Positions 25,980 through 36,496 are shown, counted from the stretch's first letter. The stretch is 64,000 bases of DNA from Chlamydoabsidia padenii (GCA_025330725.1 JAIWND010000014.1:62001-126000), one strand, 5' to 3'. Notes: generated by a model from the sequence alone, not told the origin. Made by a program: numbers and translations.

Positions 25980-27650
25980 GATAAAGTAAATAATCATCTA
26001 ACCATAACTAATCAATACTTATTCTATGTACTATGTATATTCTATGACTTATTTGTTGTAAAAGTATCATAACGTGACCCTATTTTGAAGAGAAATGATT
26101 AGTAGATGGTTATGATTTATCTGTTTCAATCTTTTTTTTACCTTTTCCGCCTTTTGTTCATTACCATTTTTGAATTCATCATACACTAATCATAGTCCAG
26201 CTTCTTTCAAGCCAGGGTGGTGAACATCACGGGTCGCGTACCTGGTTGTTTGTAACAAAATAAATTAAAATCATGCAGTCACCGGGGGAGGGGTAGCAGC
26301 ATTGTTTTCCATTCATCATCAATACAACCAGCCCCACTTTATAAACCTTTTCAGATTCCGCCCGCCCCGAGTCTTCCGTTTTCCAATAACCCTGGTTTCG
26401 GTAAATGTCAATCTAAATATAAAGTAGGATGGATAAGTTAAAAGTGAATATCATATATATATATATATATATATAGAGGGATCCTATAATTACCTTGATC
26501 CTACACTGGTTATCAGGAATATTCATTACAAATAGATATCTATATATATATATTGGTTGGAAGATGACCACGTTCTTCGGCCCGAGAGAGAGAGGATGGG
26601 TTTTGTCATCCCATTTGATTTGATATTGTCGAGAATCACATAGCATGTTTTGGTTCCGATTGATTTTTAGCCTTGTCAAACGGTCTTGTTAATATTGGTC
26701 GCCCTATTTCCATGGATATGCCGTTCATGCGCAGCGGAGTTGTTGTTAATGTATTGTTATGAGTGGTCGAGTACGTTGAAAGATGGCATACTATCATTCA
26801 CCAGAGCCATGCCTAGCAAGACCAAAATATGTTGTCTTGTGTTCACCAACCTATAATGCCAAAACAAAACATAAAGATAGTGAGTCCTACTAACCATCAC
26901 GGAGATGCATTTCATTGTATCTTTTTCTTTTTCGTTTTTACCTTTGTCGAAGCATAATTTTTAGTTATCATTGTCAATATGCTGTATGACACCAAAGCTA
27001 TTTACCGCGCAGATACATAAGGATGTTCCAAACAGATGGGAGATCATATGGACAGCGATACGGGCAGACAAATAGAGAGGTCATGAGGTTCTAAACGAAC
27101 AAAAAGAGACAAGTGAGTAGCTATAGTCAATATAGATCATGTCTAATACCTATTGTCACCAGTTCAAGTTTGGATAATAGGTCGCATTGATTTGGCCTAA
27201 CAAAAGGAAAGAGGTGCTTGTTAGTTTGTTTTCTTCATATTTCAGTCTATTCTTTATATACACCCCCCCCTTTTTTTTGTACCTACCAAACTAGCTAACC
27301 ACAAGGAAGGGCTATACGATCATAAAATTAGGCCAAAGCAGCCATCCCAATTTCTTTTTAAATGAGACAAAAGTTTAAACATCGCTCCAATAACTAGAGA
27401 CAGTCTTACAATGTTGTATCCAAAGATAGGGAGATGTTACAAGGTTATGTTAATGGTTATTTTCATCTTTTTGAGAGATAAGGTGAGTAAAAGTGTACTT
27501 TCGCTACAAGGAGCCACTGAAGATATGCTGTTGCTACATAAAAGAGAGTAAGCTACACAAAGAGGACAGAATGATTATTACATTTATGAGTTTGCCATTA
27601 CTTATCCAATAGTCTCCAACATTCCAAACTGTAGGCAGTAATCGAGTGTC
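25980..27650 (-). pseudogene. Probable decayed multi-exon gene (unidentified, partly membrane-like)
   Basis: Between the coiled-coil gene and the transposon, the minus strand shows a series of short protein-like segments flanked by donor/acceptor-like sites: WLLWPNFMIV, INATYYPNLNW, LSARIAVHMISHLFGTSLCI, QYQIKWDDKTHPLSLGPKNV, DIYRNQGYWKTEDSGRAESE, and YATRDVHHPGLKEAGL with a tail GSRYDTFTTNKS then stop near 26055. The frame is interrupted by TAG and TGA codons and by at least one apparent frameshift, and no start codon could be placed. It therefore looks like a relic. The family is not recognised. An intact gene with introns I could not resolve remains possible. Confidence 0.35.
26453..26474. 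repeat. (AT)11 microsatellite
   Basis: Pure AT dinucleotide run of 22 bp, placed in an intron-like interval of the decayed gene. Confidence 0.9.
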
Positions 27651-27753
27651 GTTGTTGAATGTGAATGAAGAGTAAAAGGAAAAACAAACCCAAAAAATCC
27701 GCCCCACATCCCTTTTCAAAAACATTTCACGCGCCGCTCCAAGACATTTTTTT

Positions 27754-27761
27754 TTTCGTGG
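27754..27761. repeat. Left 8-bp target-site duplication of the Mutator-like element
   Basis: TTTCGTGG immediately outside the left terminal repeat, identical to 31623-31630. Depending on where the terminal repeat is cut, it can also be read as a 9-bp TTTCGTGGG. Confidence 0.85.
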
Positions 27762-27844
27762 GGTTAAGACTTGGCGCACCGGTTGCTTTGCACCGGTAGC
27801 GGTCTTTTAATTAATTTTTGTCCCAAGCGTGGTTTAAAATGTTT
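27762..27844 (+). repeat. Left terminal inverted repeat of the MULE (83 bp)
   Basis: Begins GGTTAAGACTTGGCGCACCG and ends GTTTAAAATGTTT. It is the exact reverse complement of 31540-31622. It contains GCACCGGT twice (palindromic ACCGGT core) 15 bp apart, a plausible transposase-binding arrangement. Confidence 0.97.
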
Positions 27845-28005
27845 CTTAATGTGAGAGGCATCACTGATTAAAAAAAAAAGAGATATGATAGGAACAGTAC
27901 TAACATCCACCTACTGCATAGCATCAGTTCAAAAAAGGGTTTTTTATTTTTTTATTTGTAATACACATGGGCTTTTTTTAAGAAAAAAAGTTTATTTGTA
28001 TCATA

Positions 28006-28080
28006 TATAATACTGGTATTCTAATTAATAGCTATCTAGGAATGTATAATGCCAGTATTCTAATCAGTAACTATCTAGGA
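28006..28080 (+). repeat. 36-bp imperfect tandem repeat inside the MULE
   Basis: Copy one 28006-28041 and copy two 28045-28080 share TATAAT, GTATTCTAAT and CTATCTAGGA with a few transitions between them. It lies in the non-coding left interior, downstream of the transposase gene. Confidence 0.85.
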
Positions 28081-28359
28081 TATCCAAAGTGGGCCACAGG
28101 CAGTAAGATTTCAATTGAGAATTGAGCGACACCAATCATATCCTAAATCAAAATACAAAGACAAAGTTAGATACAAATTTAACAAAGTATATTATAAAAC
28201 CTATAAGAAGTAAAAGAAGATGGATAAAAGGAAGAGTAAAGTAAAAGAATTGGGGGAGAGAAGAGAAGGGGAAGAAAAAAAAAACAGTAATGTAAGAGAA
28301 GAGAAGGGACATTGATGTTAAAAGGGATGGGATCAAGAGCTACATATAGTAGAGAATAG

Positions 28360-29748
28360 TTAAGGATCAGATGAAGAGTATGATGCCGATTGATTAGGGA
28401 GTTGTAGTTCTTCACAAATAGCACCGTATTGTAAGTTGATTCTGGAGTACCCATAGTTTGCCCCCCTTTTCATGGTGATCAAGTATATGTGCGAGTCCCA
28501 TAAATTTAATACAATTGGGCGAGATTTGTTATACTTGGTATGCTTGATGAGAGGGAGGTAGAGGGTAGATCCCTGAGGACCATGGTATTCCACAGGTTGA
28601 ATGAAGGTATCGGCGGCGAGTTGGGACATGACAGGATCTTCGAACCATAACGCGACACCACAAGGTCCACGATGTACCAAAACCCGATTCATCTTCGCCA
28701 ATTCATCTTCCGTGATCCATTTGCATGTCAGGTAAGTACTTTGTTTTTCCACCAGTTGAGTCAACATTTCTTCTTTTACCCGACCATATTCGTCTTCATC
28801 GCCGTACATGGAAAGAGCAAGACACCGAAAACCACAATTACCATCTTTCTTGGGATCCCAAACGTCAGACACCATAGAGATCTTGACAGACGAGCAGACC
28901 ACGGAGAGAGGGACACCAGACTTCGATAGCAGCTTAGCATTGGCCTTACGTCTACCCCACAAAAAAAAAAGTAAGTGCATTGCCGATCACCATCAGTGAT
29001 GATACTTCTAAACATACCTTTTCTCTTCCACTTTTGCCTTTTTCTTGTCGTTCTCTTGTTCTATTTCCAACTTGATGGCCGTTCGCTTGGTGTTTGGTTG
29101 TCGACCTTTCAAAGGAGCGTTCAGAGGAGGGGGCTTGATATCTTCCAAGTTGGTATTTAAGAGATCAACAATTGGTTTGAGTTGTTCAATCGCCATAGCA
29201 AGAAGTTGGGTTTGGGCACCATTCCGTTTCATATCGATTTTTGCCAGCAACTGATCAAAGTTTAGTTCAACTTCGTTTCTTTTGGTGGTATTGATCGAGA
29301 CAGTTTCCTTGGCCATTCGTTCAAGTTCGGTCCGTTGAAGTTCACCATCTAGTAGAATGCCGTAATCTATATAATATCATTGCAAATAGTCAAAATGAGA
29401 GTGTTAATGTATCTTCACTGATCAACTCTGTCCTTACCTTCTTCTTTGAGGAACCAGCGGCGATCAATCAAGCTGATTGCAATGGGGCTGATATCTACTG
29501 GCAAGAGATGGCGGCACGGTAGATGGTAATTTCGTTTTATTGAGCAAGTGCAATTGTCGGATTTGATTGATGATTGAGAGAATGGAAGTTCCTTTTTGAT
29601 TAACTCCAAGGCAAAGTGAGAGATCCGGTGGATGAGGTGTTGAATCATTGGCAAATAAGGAGAGGAGAGGAATGACACACGTTGGCCAAATGTTTCTATA
29701 TCTTTTCTGTAATCATGGATATGGTGCTGATAAAAAAAAATAAAAAAT

Positions 29749-29785
<37 letters not shown>

Positions 29786-30023
29786 TTAGCAACAATCAGT
29801 CAAAGTAGGAGTCAACTTTTTAAAACTTGCCATCCCTTTAAACCACTTGTCCACGCTTTGGAATGCCGTATCAAAAGCACCACCAGAATGCAGCAGAATT
29901 TTCTTTAGAGCAGAGTGCGCACCTTCGACCCGATTGGTTGAGCGGTTACCCAGATGCATCCATTTGTTGGCGAAGGCACCTACCCACTTTTCCTTGATTG
30001 CAAGTTTTCTAATATAAGACAAA

Positions 30024-30066
<43 letters not shown>

Positions 30067-31429
30067 CAAAGGTATTAGTATGTATATAACACTTCACCAC
30101 CATCACCTTTTTTGTTCTTTCTTGTACTTACGATTCCATGTAACTTCTAGCATAGACGCCTTTATCTTCAGTGTGTTCATCGACCAAACCATAGAAAAGA
30201 TTGAGGTGATTTTCGAAGTATTGTTCATCGCGGCTGTGTATGATCTTGTTGAGCTCCACCTTCGTTTCTTCCCATTTCAGATCGTCCTTGAATCTTTTTT
30301 CCAACTTTAGAGTGAAGTTACGCATTAGATGGATATGGCAGAGGAGTGTGGCAGATTCAGGAAATACAGTATCAATCCCATTCATCAAAGCATGCTCTTG
30401 ATCAGTTACAAAGACTTGAGGTCGCCAGTTGGATCCAAGTGGGAAGACAGAGGATTCCAGTTGTTTCAATATCCAAGTGTAAGCATCAGTGGTTTCACCA
30501 AAAATCCAGCCCCCAGCAATGGCAAAAGTCATAAGAGAGTCAGATTTACCGCGACATACGTTATCCACCCCCACCATATTGATCAAAGGAAGCTTGTTGC
30601 GATTTGTCTTGTAAGTGGCATCCATGATAACAACTTCGGAGAATCGCCTAGCTTGATTGATGCAGGTGTCATGCGTAAAAAATAAGTAAGCCAATTCGTT
30701 TCGATCATTAACAGCCCATCGCACGTCATAGTTGGCTGCTTCGAGATTGTTGATGAAGTTGAATACCGATCGAGCCATTGGATTCGTCGTAACACCAGAC
30801 AATCGATACCGCGCATTGGATACGTCCTTGGGAATCAGATTCAGTTTGTCACCATAAACTACCTTGACATTACTAATCACAACTTGATTTGAAGCCCGAG
30901 AAGCCAGGAGTCCTACGATATGTTGGTATTCTTCTTCATTAGGTTTACGATTTCTTGCATAGGTTGAGAGACAGCTTGCAATGGGATGATTATGGTTGTT
31001 ATTGAGAGAAGTGATTGCCCAATGTTCAGCTTTTTCCTTCTTGGCATCCGCTTTTCGAAGGTTGAGGTTAATCAGATACGGACAGCCCAGACGATAAGTT
31101 TTCATTGCACGGCCAGGAGTACCAGAATGTTTGCCTGATTCAGCTTGATTTAGGTTGTTGCTGTCACCATTACTGCCACCATTTTTGTCGCTATTGTTAC
31201 TATTGGAAGAATCGTCATCGTCAACAAGAGTTTTCGCACCTTTTGCTGATCGATACCTGTCGCCGTGCTTGCACATCCATACAACAAATCCCTTTTTGTA
31301 ATCGCTTCGTTTTGTGACAATAGAAATGTTTTCTTGTTTGCTGTAGTCCAGTCGATGACAATTCATGGCTTCCACATCCACAAACTCCATGCCAACTTCC
31401 ATTCGTAATAATGTTGCAGGTTCTGTCAT
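28360..31429 (-). CDS. MULE transposase with FAR1-like N-terminus, SWIM finger and C-terminal OTU cysteine protease domain
   Basis: About 930 residues in five exons. Exon 1 (30132-31429) holds a FAR1/WRKY-GCM1-like DNA-binding region (DYKKGFVVWMCKHGDRYRS), then the MULE catalytic core: first Asp in EVVIMDATYKTNRNKLPLIN, second Asp in VFVTDQEHALMNG, then CHIHLMRNF. Exon 2 supplies the third acidic residue, NRVEGAHSALKK. Exon 3 has the SWIM finger (CTCSIKRNYHLPCRH). Exons 4 and 5 join in frame (EEKR to RKANAKLL) and give an OTU domain with the Cys motif PKKDGNCGFRCLALSMYGDE and a later LNLWDSHIYLITM carrying the likely catalytic His. The transposase cuts and inserts the element; the OTU domain is expected to remove ubiquitin-like tags. 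The exon 2/exon 3 junction (around 29751-29823) is ambiguous. The ATG at 31429 is the first in frame. Confidence 0.88.
29751..29783. repeat. (AG)16 microsatellite in transposase intron
   Basis: Pure AG run, on the coding strand a CT tract ahead of the exon 3 acceptor of the transposase gene. Confidence 0.95.
30026..30066. repeat. 41-T homopolymer in transposase intron 1
   Basis: Single T run; on the coding strand a poly-A inside the intron. Its length may be affected by sequencing error. Confidence 0.9.
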
Positions 31430-31539
31430 CCAAGTAAAAATAAAGAGGGTCAAGTAAGTAAAACTAAAAGAATCAAGAGAAAGAAAGAAGAGAAGAAAAA
31501 GTGCCTGAAGTAAAATTTTTATTACTGACGGTGCGCTAC

Positions 31540-31622
31540 AAACATTTTAAACCACGCTTGGGACAAAAATTAATTAAAAGACCGCTACCGGTGCAAAGCA
31601 ACCGGTGCGCCAAGTCTTAACC
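31540..31622 (-). repeat. Right terminal inverted repeat of the MULE (83 bp)
   Basis: Exact reverse complement of 27762-27844. Just inside it (31529-31536) stands CGGTGCGC, an extra copy of the GCGCACCG word found in the repeat itself. Confidence 0.97.
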
Positions 31623-31630
31623 TTTCGTGG
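31623..31630. repeat. Right 8-bp target-site duplication
   Basis: TTTCGTGG, identical to 27754-27761, followed by a further G. Confidence 0.85.
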
Positions 31631-31814
31631 GTCCTGAAATGCATGAATCGGCGGCGTTTTAAAAAACAAAATAAAAAAAGGCACACAAAGACATTCATGT
31701 TTACTATAATGGGGTTTCTTTATTACAGGTAATCGGGGATTTTAAAAACATATAAAAAGTGGGGAAATTCGATGAGAATAAGCTATACTAAAGGGGGGGG
31801 GTAAAACGGTTAAA

Positions 31815-33607
31815 CTAAGGCAAGGTAAGACCTAATTGTTGGGCCACAGCTTTGGACTTGAGATCAATGTAGGAGATAAGACCATAATCAGCACCACCAC
31901 CTTTACCAGTTGAAACAGGGTTGTAAAGATTTTCCGTCACATGTTCTATTTTCCAGTCATAGTTGATACCTTTTGATTGTTGTTTGATACTACGATCCCA
32001 TTCCAAGTCAGGCATGATAAAGTTGTGATATTCAAGGACATGACTACCCAAAACAGCATTGTTGAACACTTTGCTGACTGTGGCCTTGAGATAACTTTCG
32101 AATGTTGCCTTGATCTTGGGGTTTTCCAGTAACTTGTTGATCATGACAGCATCTTCAAATTTGCCGGGATAGTCGGTATAAGGTGTGTTGATAATATCCC
32201 AATCATTAGGTGCATTTATACCAAAAGTGCCATCAAAGTCTTGTCCAAGGAAGTATAAAATCTTATGGGTGGAATCGACGTAGGCACCAATGTTAGTTTG
32301 TTGTTGCCAATAACCATCCCAATGACAAGTAAGGAATTCCATGACCATAAAACGCAAGAATTGATCGACATCAAATTGTTTCTTGAATTCTTCGACTTGT
32401 TGATCATTTTGAGGATCCAGTTGCTCCAGTTCTTTTACCACCGCTTCGATCATTGACTTGTCGTTATTCGAAGTTTCGCCATCTTCAGCAGGGATGAAGG
32501 CGTACAAGTTTTTATCATCGTCCTTGAAGCTAGCCCCTGATGCACCATCAAAGACAAGATCTGTAGAAGGAAGAGGATTACCGCCGTTAAAGACTGCTTG
32601 TATGTAGGAGAAGGTAGGAACATCATCTAGCATGTTGAAGGTACCAAAGCTTTCCTTGTTGATGAAGAATCGAATCATGTTGGCTTGTGGTGCATAAACC
32701 CCCATGGCACGGAGGACATCAGCGTACAGCTTTTCACGGATTTGAGTTGGGTCTTCTTCCATATGTCGAATCTTGAAAAAGTCGCGGCCATTCAATAATT
32801 GTCCTTCAGGTAGTTTCCATTTCCATGATTGTTTTGCATTGTTGTGAGGTTTGCCTGGTTTATGAAGTTGAAAGTTGGCACCCTAAAAGTAAAAAAAGAG
32901 AGATGAGTAAACAGTCATTCACATGCATTGCATCCTTTTCATTATTGCATGTATTAGTTTCTTGTAGGTACTTACTTCGAATGTATGTACATTATCTGCA
33001 TCAATGATGGTGATCTTCGCCTTGTAGATCGATTTGCTGAGTTTCTTGACCAAAGAGTTCCTTTCCTTTGCACCCAAGGTAATGAAGACAGAGGGAATAT
33101 AGTTGATATCCCAAATTGGTTCAGGTTCAATGGCACGCGTCCAGTCCTAAATGAATAAGCAGTATGTAAGATTAGCAATTGACATTCATCAATATCATTC
33201 GATGATTCCTTACATTAACACCAATGACTTTGGGAAGTCCAGGGATGCTTGCATAAGTCACAGGACGCAAGTAGATATCATTTCGAGTCGAAGCACCAGA
33301 GAGAGTTCTTTCAAACGATTCCGCCTTTCCATTCACAACATACTATAAAGAAGAATAAAGCGCATAAGTACCATCTTCATTCTGTCATGTTTTTTTTTCC
33401 AGTCAAGTTTACCTTGTATTTAGAGTTATCTGGAGCATTAACTTCACCAACAAAGTAAGGGACATCTGCGTCTGGTGCCGTTAACTTGGTATTGATACCA
33501 TTGACAGATACTTCAACATTATTACCACCAGGGGCAATCACCTTGAAATGAGCCGCCAACACAGCTTGCGCCAAAGCTGCTAATGTCAAGATACAAGAAA
33601 TGTGCAT
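31815..33607 (-). CDS. cotH: CotH kinase-family secreted/surface protein
   Basis: Four exons (33413-33607, 33214-33342, 32976-33146, 31815-32882) give 520 residues. A signal peptide is clear: MHISCILTLAALAQAVLAA. The N-terminal beta domain is followed by the CotH kinase-like domain with FKIRHMEEDPTQIREKLYAD, MVMEFLTCHWDGYW and ILYFLGQDFDGTFG, where the late DFDGTFG is the metal-binding-like motif of the family. CotH proteins are widespread in Mucorales and spore-forming bacteria, act as atypical secretory kinases, and some Rhizopus members are surface ligands for host GRP78. This copy has no C-terminal hydrophobic GPI signal and lacks the MGQTN-type peptide described for the invasin members, so an invasin role is not supported. 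The start was chosen at the signal peptide. Confidence 0.92.
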
Positions 33608-34814
33608 GGATGTTGTGTGTATATGTGCGTGTGTTAAATTTAAAAAGAGTACAGAATGACTATTTATAAAAAGAAAAAGAAAAAAAGAAAAAAAGAAAAA
33701 AAAAAAAAAGAGAGGGAAGAGAAACGAAAAATTCAAATTTACTTGCTCCCCACTTTTAAACTTTTGTCGGGATTTGAACTTTTAAAAAAGGAGGGATGAG
33801 CATAAAGAAAATATTCCAGTCTGACTTTAATTTCCCTCGCCTGAACAAATTGGGCGTACCAATAAAACCAAGATGCTAACAAACAAATCCACACATAACC
33901 ATGAGCAATCCTGTCCATGTCTCTCCTCCTCATTTATTCCTGTTTATTGAAAGGTGTGTGAAAAGATAGGTTGTTTGATTGTTTCGGTTCGATATAAAGG
34001 TAGTAGTTTATGAATATGGGTAGATATGTATGAAAGAAGGAGAAATGGTTCTATTAAGGAGATGGTCGATTTCTTTGTCTATTGTAGGTGACATACAGAG
34101 CCGACATTATCCCCTTCACCCCTTTTACTGATTGACATTCTTTTGATACTCATTATAGGAGATTCAAGTAAGTTTAGAAAGAGACTCTTGAGTATGTTTC
34201 AAATCAATGATTATCAATGACGTGATAAATACAAGTGTTCTCATTTCATGCATGAATCTTTCAGGTCGACAGAATGTAATTTCAATACATTCATTCCCCG
34301 CTCATAGGTGAGAAATCAATAAACTGAATACATTTGATAAAAATTTAAATTTGATTCATCCTCTCTATCCCTTGATTTAGCTCTCCCTCCATTTTCCATA
34401 CCATGGGCACCAACTTTGATCGCCACCTTTTGAAAGGATTGACAAATTCAAATCCCGCTTTTTTTTTTTTTTTTTTTTTGAAAGGGGGCTGGACCCGTTT
34501 CTCTTTCTTTTACTTTTTTTTCTTTCTTTCTTTCTTGTGTGGTGTGAACAAACCACAAGAAACCAAGATTACTTGTTTTTAATCCTTTCCTTCTCTTCCA
34601 TACAGTATCATCAGCTATATACACAATCCATTCATTCCTCTTCACATTACTCCTTTTTTTTTTTTTCACTTTATATTTGGATTGCCCTCAGTCCTCCAAC
34701 CCCGCTTTTACCCCCTTCTCCCCCCCCCTCTCGCCCCTTCCGTGCCCCCCCTCCTTTACTCTTACTCTCACTATTCTACTATACAATAGATACTACTTTA
34801 TATTTATCAACCTT
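33608..34814. promoter_or_regulatory. Divergent promoter region between CotH and SGF29
   Basis: 1.2 kb with GTCGGGATTTGAAC at 33766-33779 (160 bp from CotH) and TTCAAATCCCGC at 34447-34458 (357 bp from SGF29). A pyrimidine-rich stretch (34670-34780) precedes SGF29. A 64-codon minus-strand frame at 33739-33933 with a hydrophobic run is seen but has no other support. Confidence 0.5.
34447..34458 (+). promoter_or_regulatory. GC-rich promoter motif upstream of SGF29
   Basis: TTCAAATCCCGC followed by a long T run, one of the best copies of the recurrent motif. Confidence 0.4.
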
Positions 34815-36319
34815 ATGTATGTTATGGATCGTAAATCACGCACCTCTCGATCCGCCACTTTGGAAAACTCTAACGAAGAACTCAATTTATGGAAACAAAT
34901 ATGCAACTCCTTGATGGAACTGGAACACATTCAAAAGAAGACGGAAACTGTGATGAAGAACCTCAATGATATGCGCAGTGCCTTGCGACCCAATGAAGGT
35001 AAAGTTTACTCACTCTCTACCTTTTTTTATTTTTTATTTTATTTATTCTTTATTGAACATAGATATCTCTACGACAGTCTTACAACGTTTAAAGGATCAG
35101 TATCGGGGTGGGATTGAATTATCCTCCGACGAAGTCAGGTAATGTATACTAGGGATACAGTATTTTGTATATAAAAGGCAAAAAGAAAGGGGTTGATCAA
35201 AGAAGAAGAAGAAGAAGAAAAGGGCACGGTATACAAGATGATAAGATCAGGTTTATGCATGATTCAGTATTAGGGGCTAATGGGCATGGATGATTTAACA
35301 AACATGATTCGTTTTTATTTTTATTATGATTTCCTATTAGGACGATTACGGATGTCATTGAAAAACTTACAGTATTAACTGCTTTACGAGAAGCATCCGA
35401 ACTACGAGGTAAGTAGAATAAATATATCCTAGCTTGTCTCCTAGTACTAATTCTATCTTATTTGGAGGGGGAACTTTTGATCTCCCTTTTCTTTATATAG
35501 CTGAACAAAAGAAGAAGAAACGGAAAACGGAAATCGATGAATTAAGATCATCCTCACTCAAGAAACCTAAAAGGTAAAATAACAGAACGAAAGATCATGG
35601 GTATAACTCTTTATATATTTATTATTACATAGCATTAATGGCATATATTCCCCCGGTACACTAGTAAGGTGAATCATCTATGTATCACTCTCCACCAAGT
35701 AACTCTTTACTCATAATTTAGGTAGCAGCAAAACAAGTTAAACAAAAGGACAAGAACGAAGAATGGATTCTCGCTGTGGTACTAGGCTTCCATACAGATA
35801 AAAACAAGCAAGTTAAAATAAGGAGTAGATTATACAACAGGATCATACTTATTTATACTTTCTTCATTGTCTAATAGGTATCAAGTAGAAGATGTCGAAC
35901 AAGATGACAATGGACAGAAACAGTAAGATCATTGAATCACGGATTCATACAATTTAAAAGATGGTTTTTAACTAATTCTCTCTCTAGAAAATACATGATG
36001 CCTCCAAGAAATGTACTTGCTGTACCTGCACCTTCTGATCTCAAGAACATACCTGAAATGTCTCCTAATCAAGATGTACTGGCTCTTTACCCTGGTACCA
36101 CTTGCTTTTATCGTGCTATCGTCGTTCATCCTCCCTCAAGCAAGGTAATATAAGGAATAACACTAATCAATTTTTTATGTAGTCTAATCATTATATTACT
36201 GACTATAGGAAAATAATAGTGGCCCAATGCATTACAAGGTGCGATTTGAAGATGACAACGACGAAGTGAAGACTGTCCTTAGAGAGCATGTCTTACAAAT
36301 ACCGAAAGGTAAGTCATAA
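34815..36319 (+). CDS. SGF29: SAGA-associated factor 29 (tandem Tudor, H3K4me reader)
   Basis: Eight to nine small exons encode about 300 residues. An N-terminal coiled coil (LWKQICNSLMELEHIQKKTE and following) and a basic linker (EQKKKKRKTEIDELR) precede the SGF29 Tudor pair: WILAVVLGFHTDKNKYQVEDVE, then PPRNVLAVPAP and DVLALYPGTTCFYRAIVVHP with HYKVRFEDDNDDEV. The ALYPxTTxFYxA block is diagnostic. In SAGA this subunit reads di/trimethylated H3K4 and recruits Gcn5 acetylation. Keeping the Tudor frame needs a GC-AG intron at 35808-35877 (exon ...AACAA, intron GCAAGT...). A second Met (34824) is an equally good start. Confidence 0.88.
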
Positions 36320-36446
36320 TAAAGTCCTCTATTGCTTTTATTTTTTACATTTTATTTACTCCTCTTAATGACTATACGTTTATATCCTTCACACAATAAA
36401 AACATTTATTGATATCATATCTGTCTGTCATGCTTAACTTGTCAAA

Positions 36447-36459
36447 TTTAAATCCCGCC
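36447..36459 (+). promoter_or_regulatory. GC-rich promoter motif upstream of MTG1
   Basis: TTTAAATCCCGCC, 104 bp upstream of the start codon. Confidence 0.4.
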
Positions 36460-36496
36460 GAAATTTTTTTACCTTTTGCTTTTTTTGTCGTCGTTG

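Larger units (their letters stand above)
27762..31622. mobile_element. Complete Mutator-like (MULE) DNA transposon, 3,861 bp
   Basis: The element is bounded by 83-bp terminal inverted repeats that match at every base, with an 8-bp direct duplication outside. It contains one gene, on the minus strand, coding for a MULE transposase with a SWIM zinc finger and an OTU protease domain. Coding sequence starts only about 110 bp inside the right repeat. The left interior (27845-28359) is non-coding and holds a 36-bp tandem repeat. Identical termini and a preserved target duplication point to a recent insertion. It sits 185 bp beyond the CotH stop codon and upstream of the decayed gene at 25,980-27,650. 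Long T and AG runs in its introns are the only doubtful parts. Confidence 0.93.

Noticed and set aside
28672..29254. Plus-strand frames across the transposase gene
   Set aside because: They are antisense shadows of the OTU and linker exons, whose motifs are clear on the minus strand.
33377..33736. N-terminally extended CotH frame
   Set aside because: The extension is a poly-Phe/Leu leader from an A-rich strand, and the internal Met begins a textbook signal peptide.
33739..33933. 64-codon minus-strand frame with hydrophobic run upstream of CotH
   Set aside because: No conserved motif or splice support, and it overlaps the promoter motif at 33766.
34447..34458. tRNA gene suspected from TTCAAATCC (T-loop/B-box match)
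   Set aside because: There is no pairing T-stem, acceptor stem or anticodon arm around it; the same holds for copies at 44500 and 12702.
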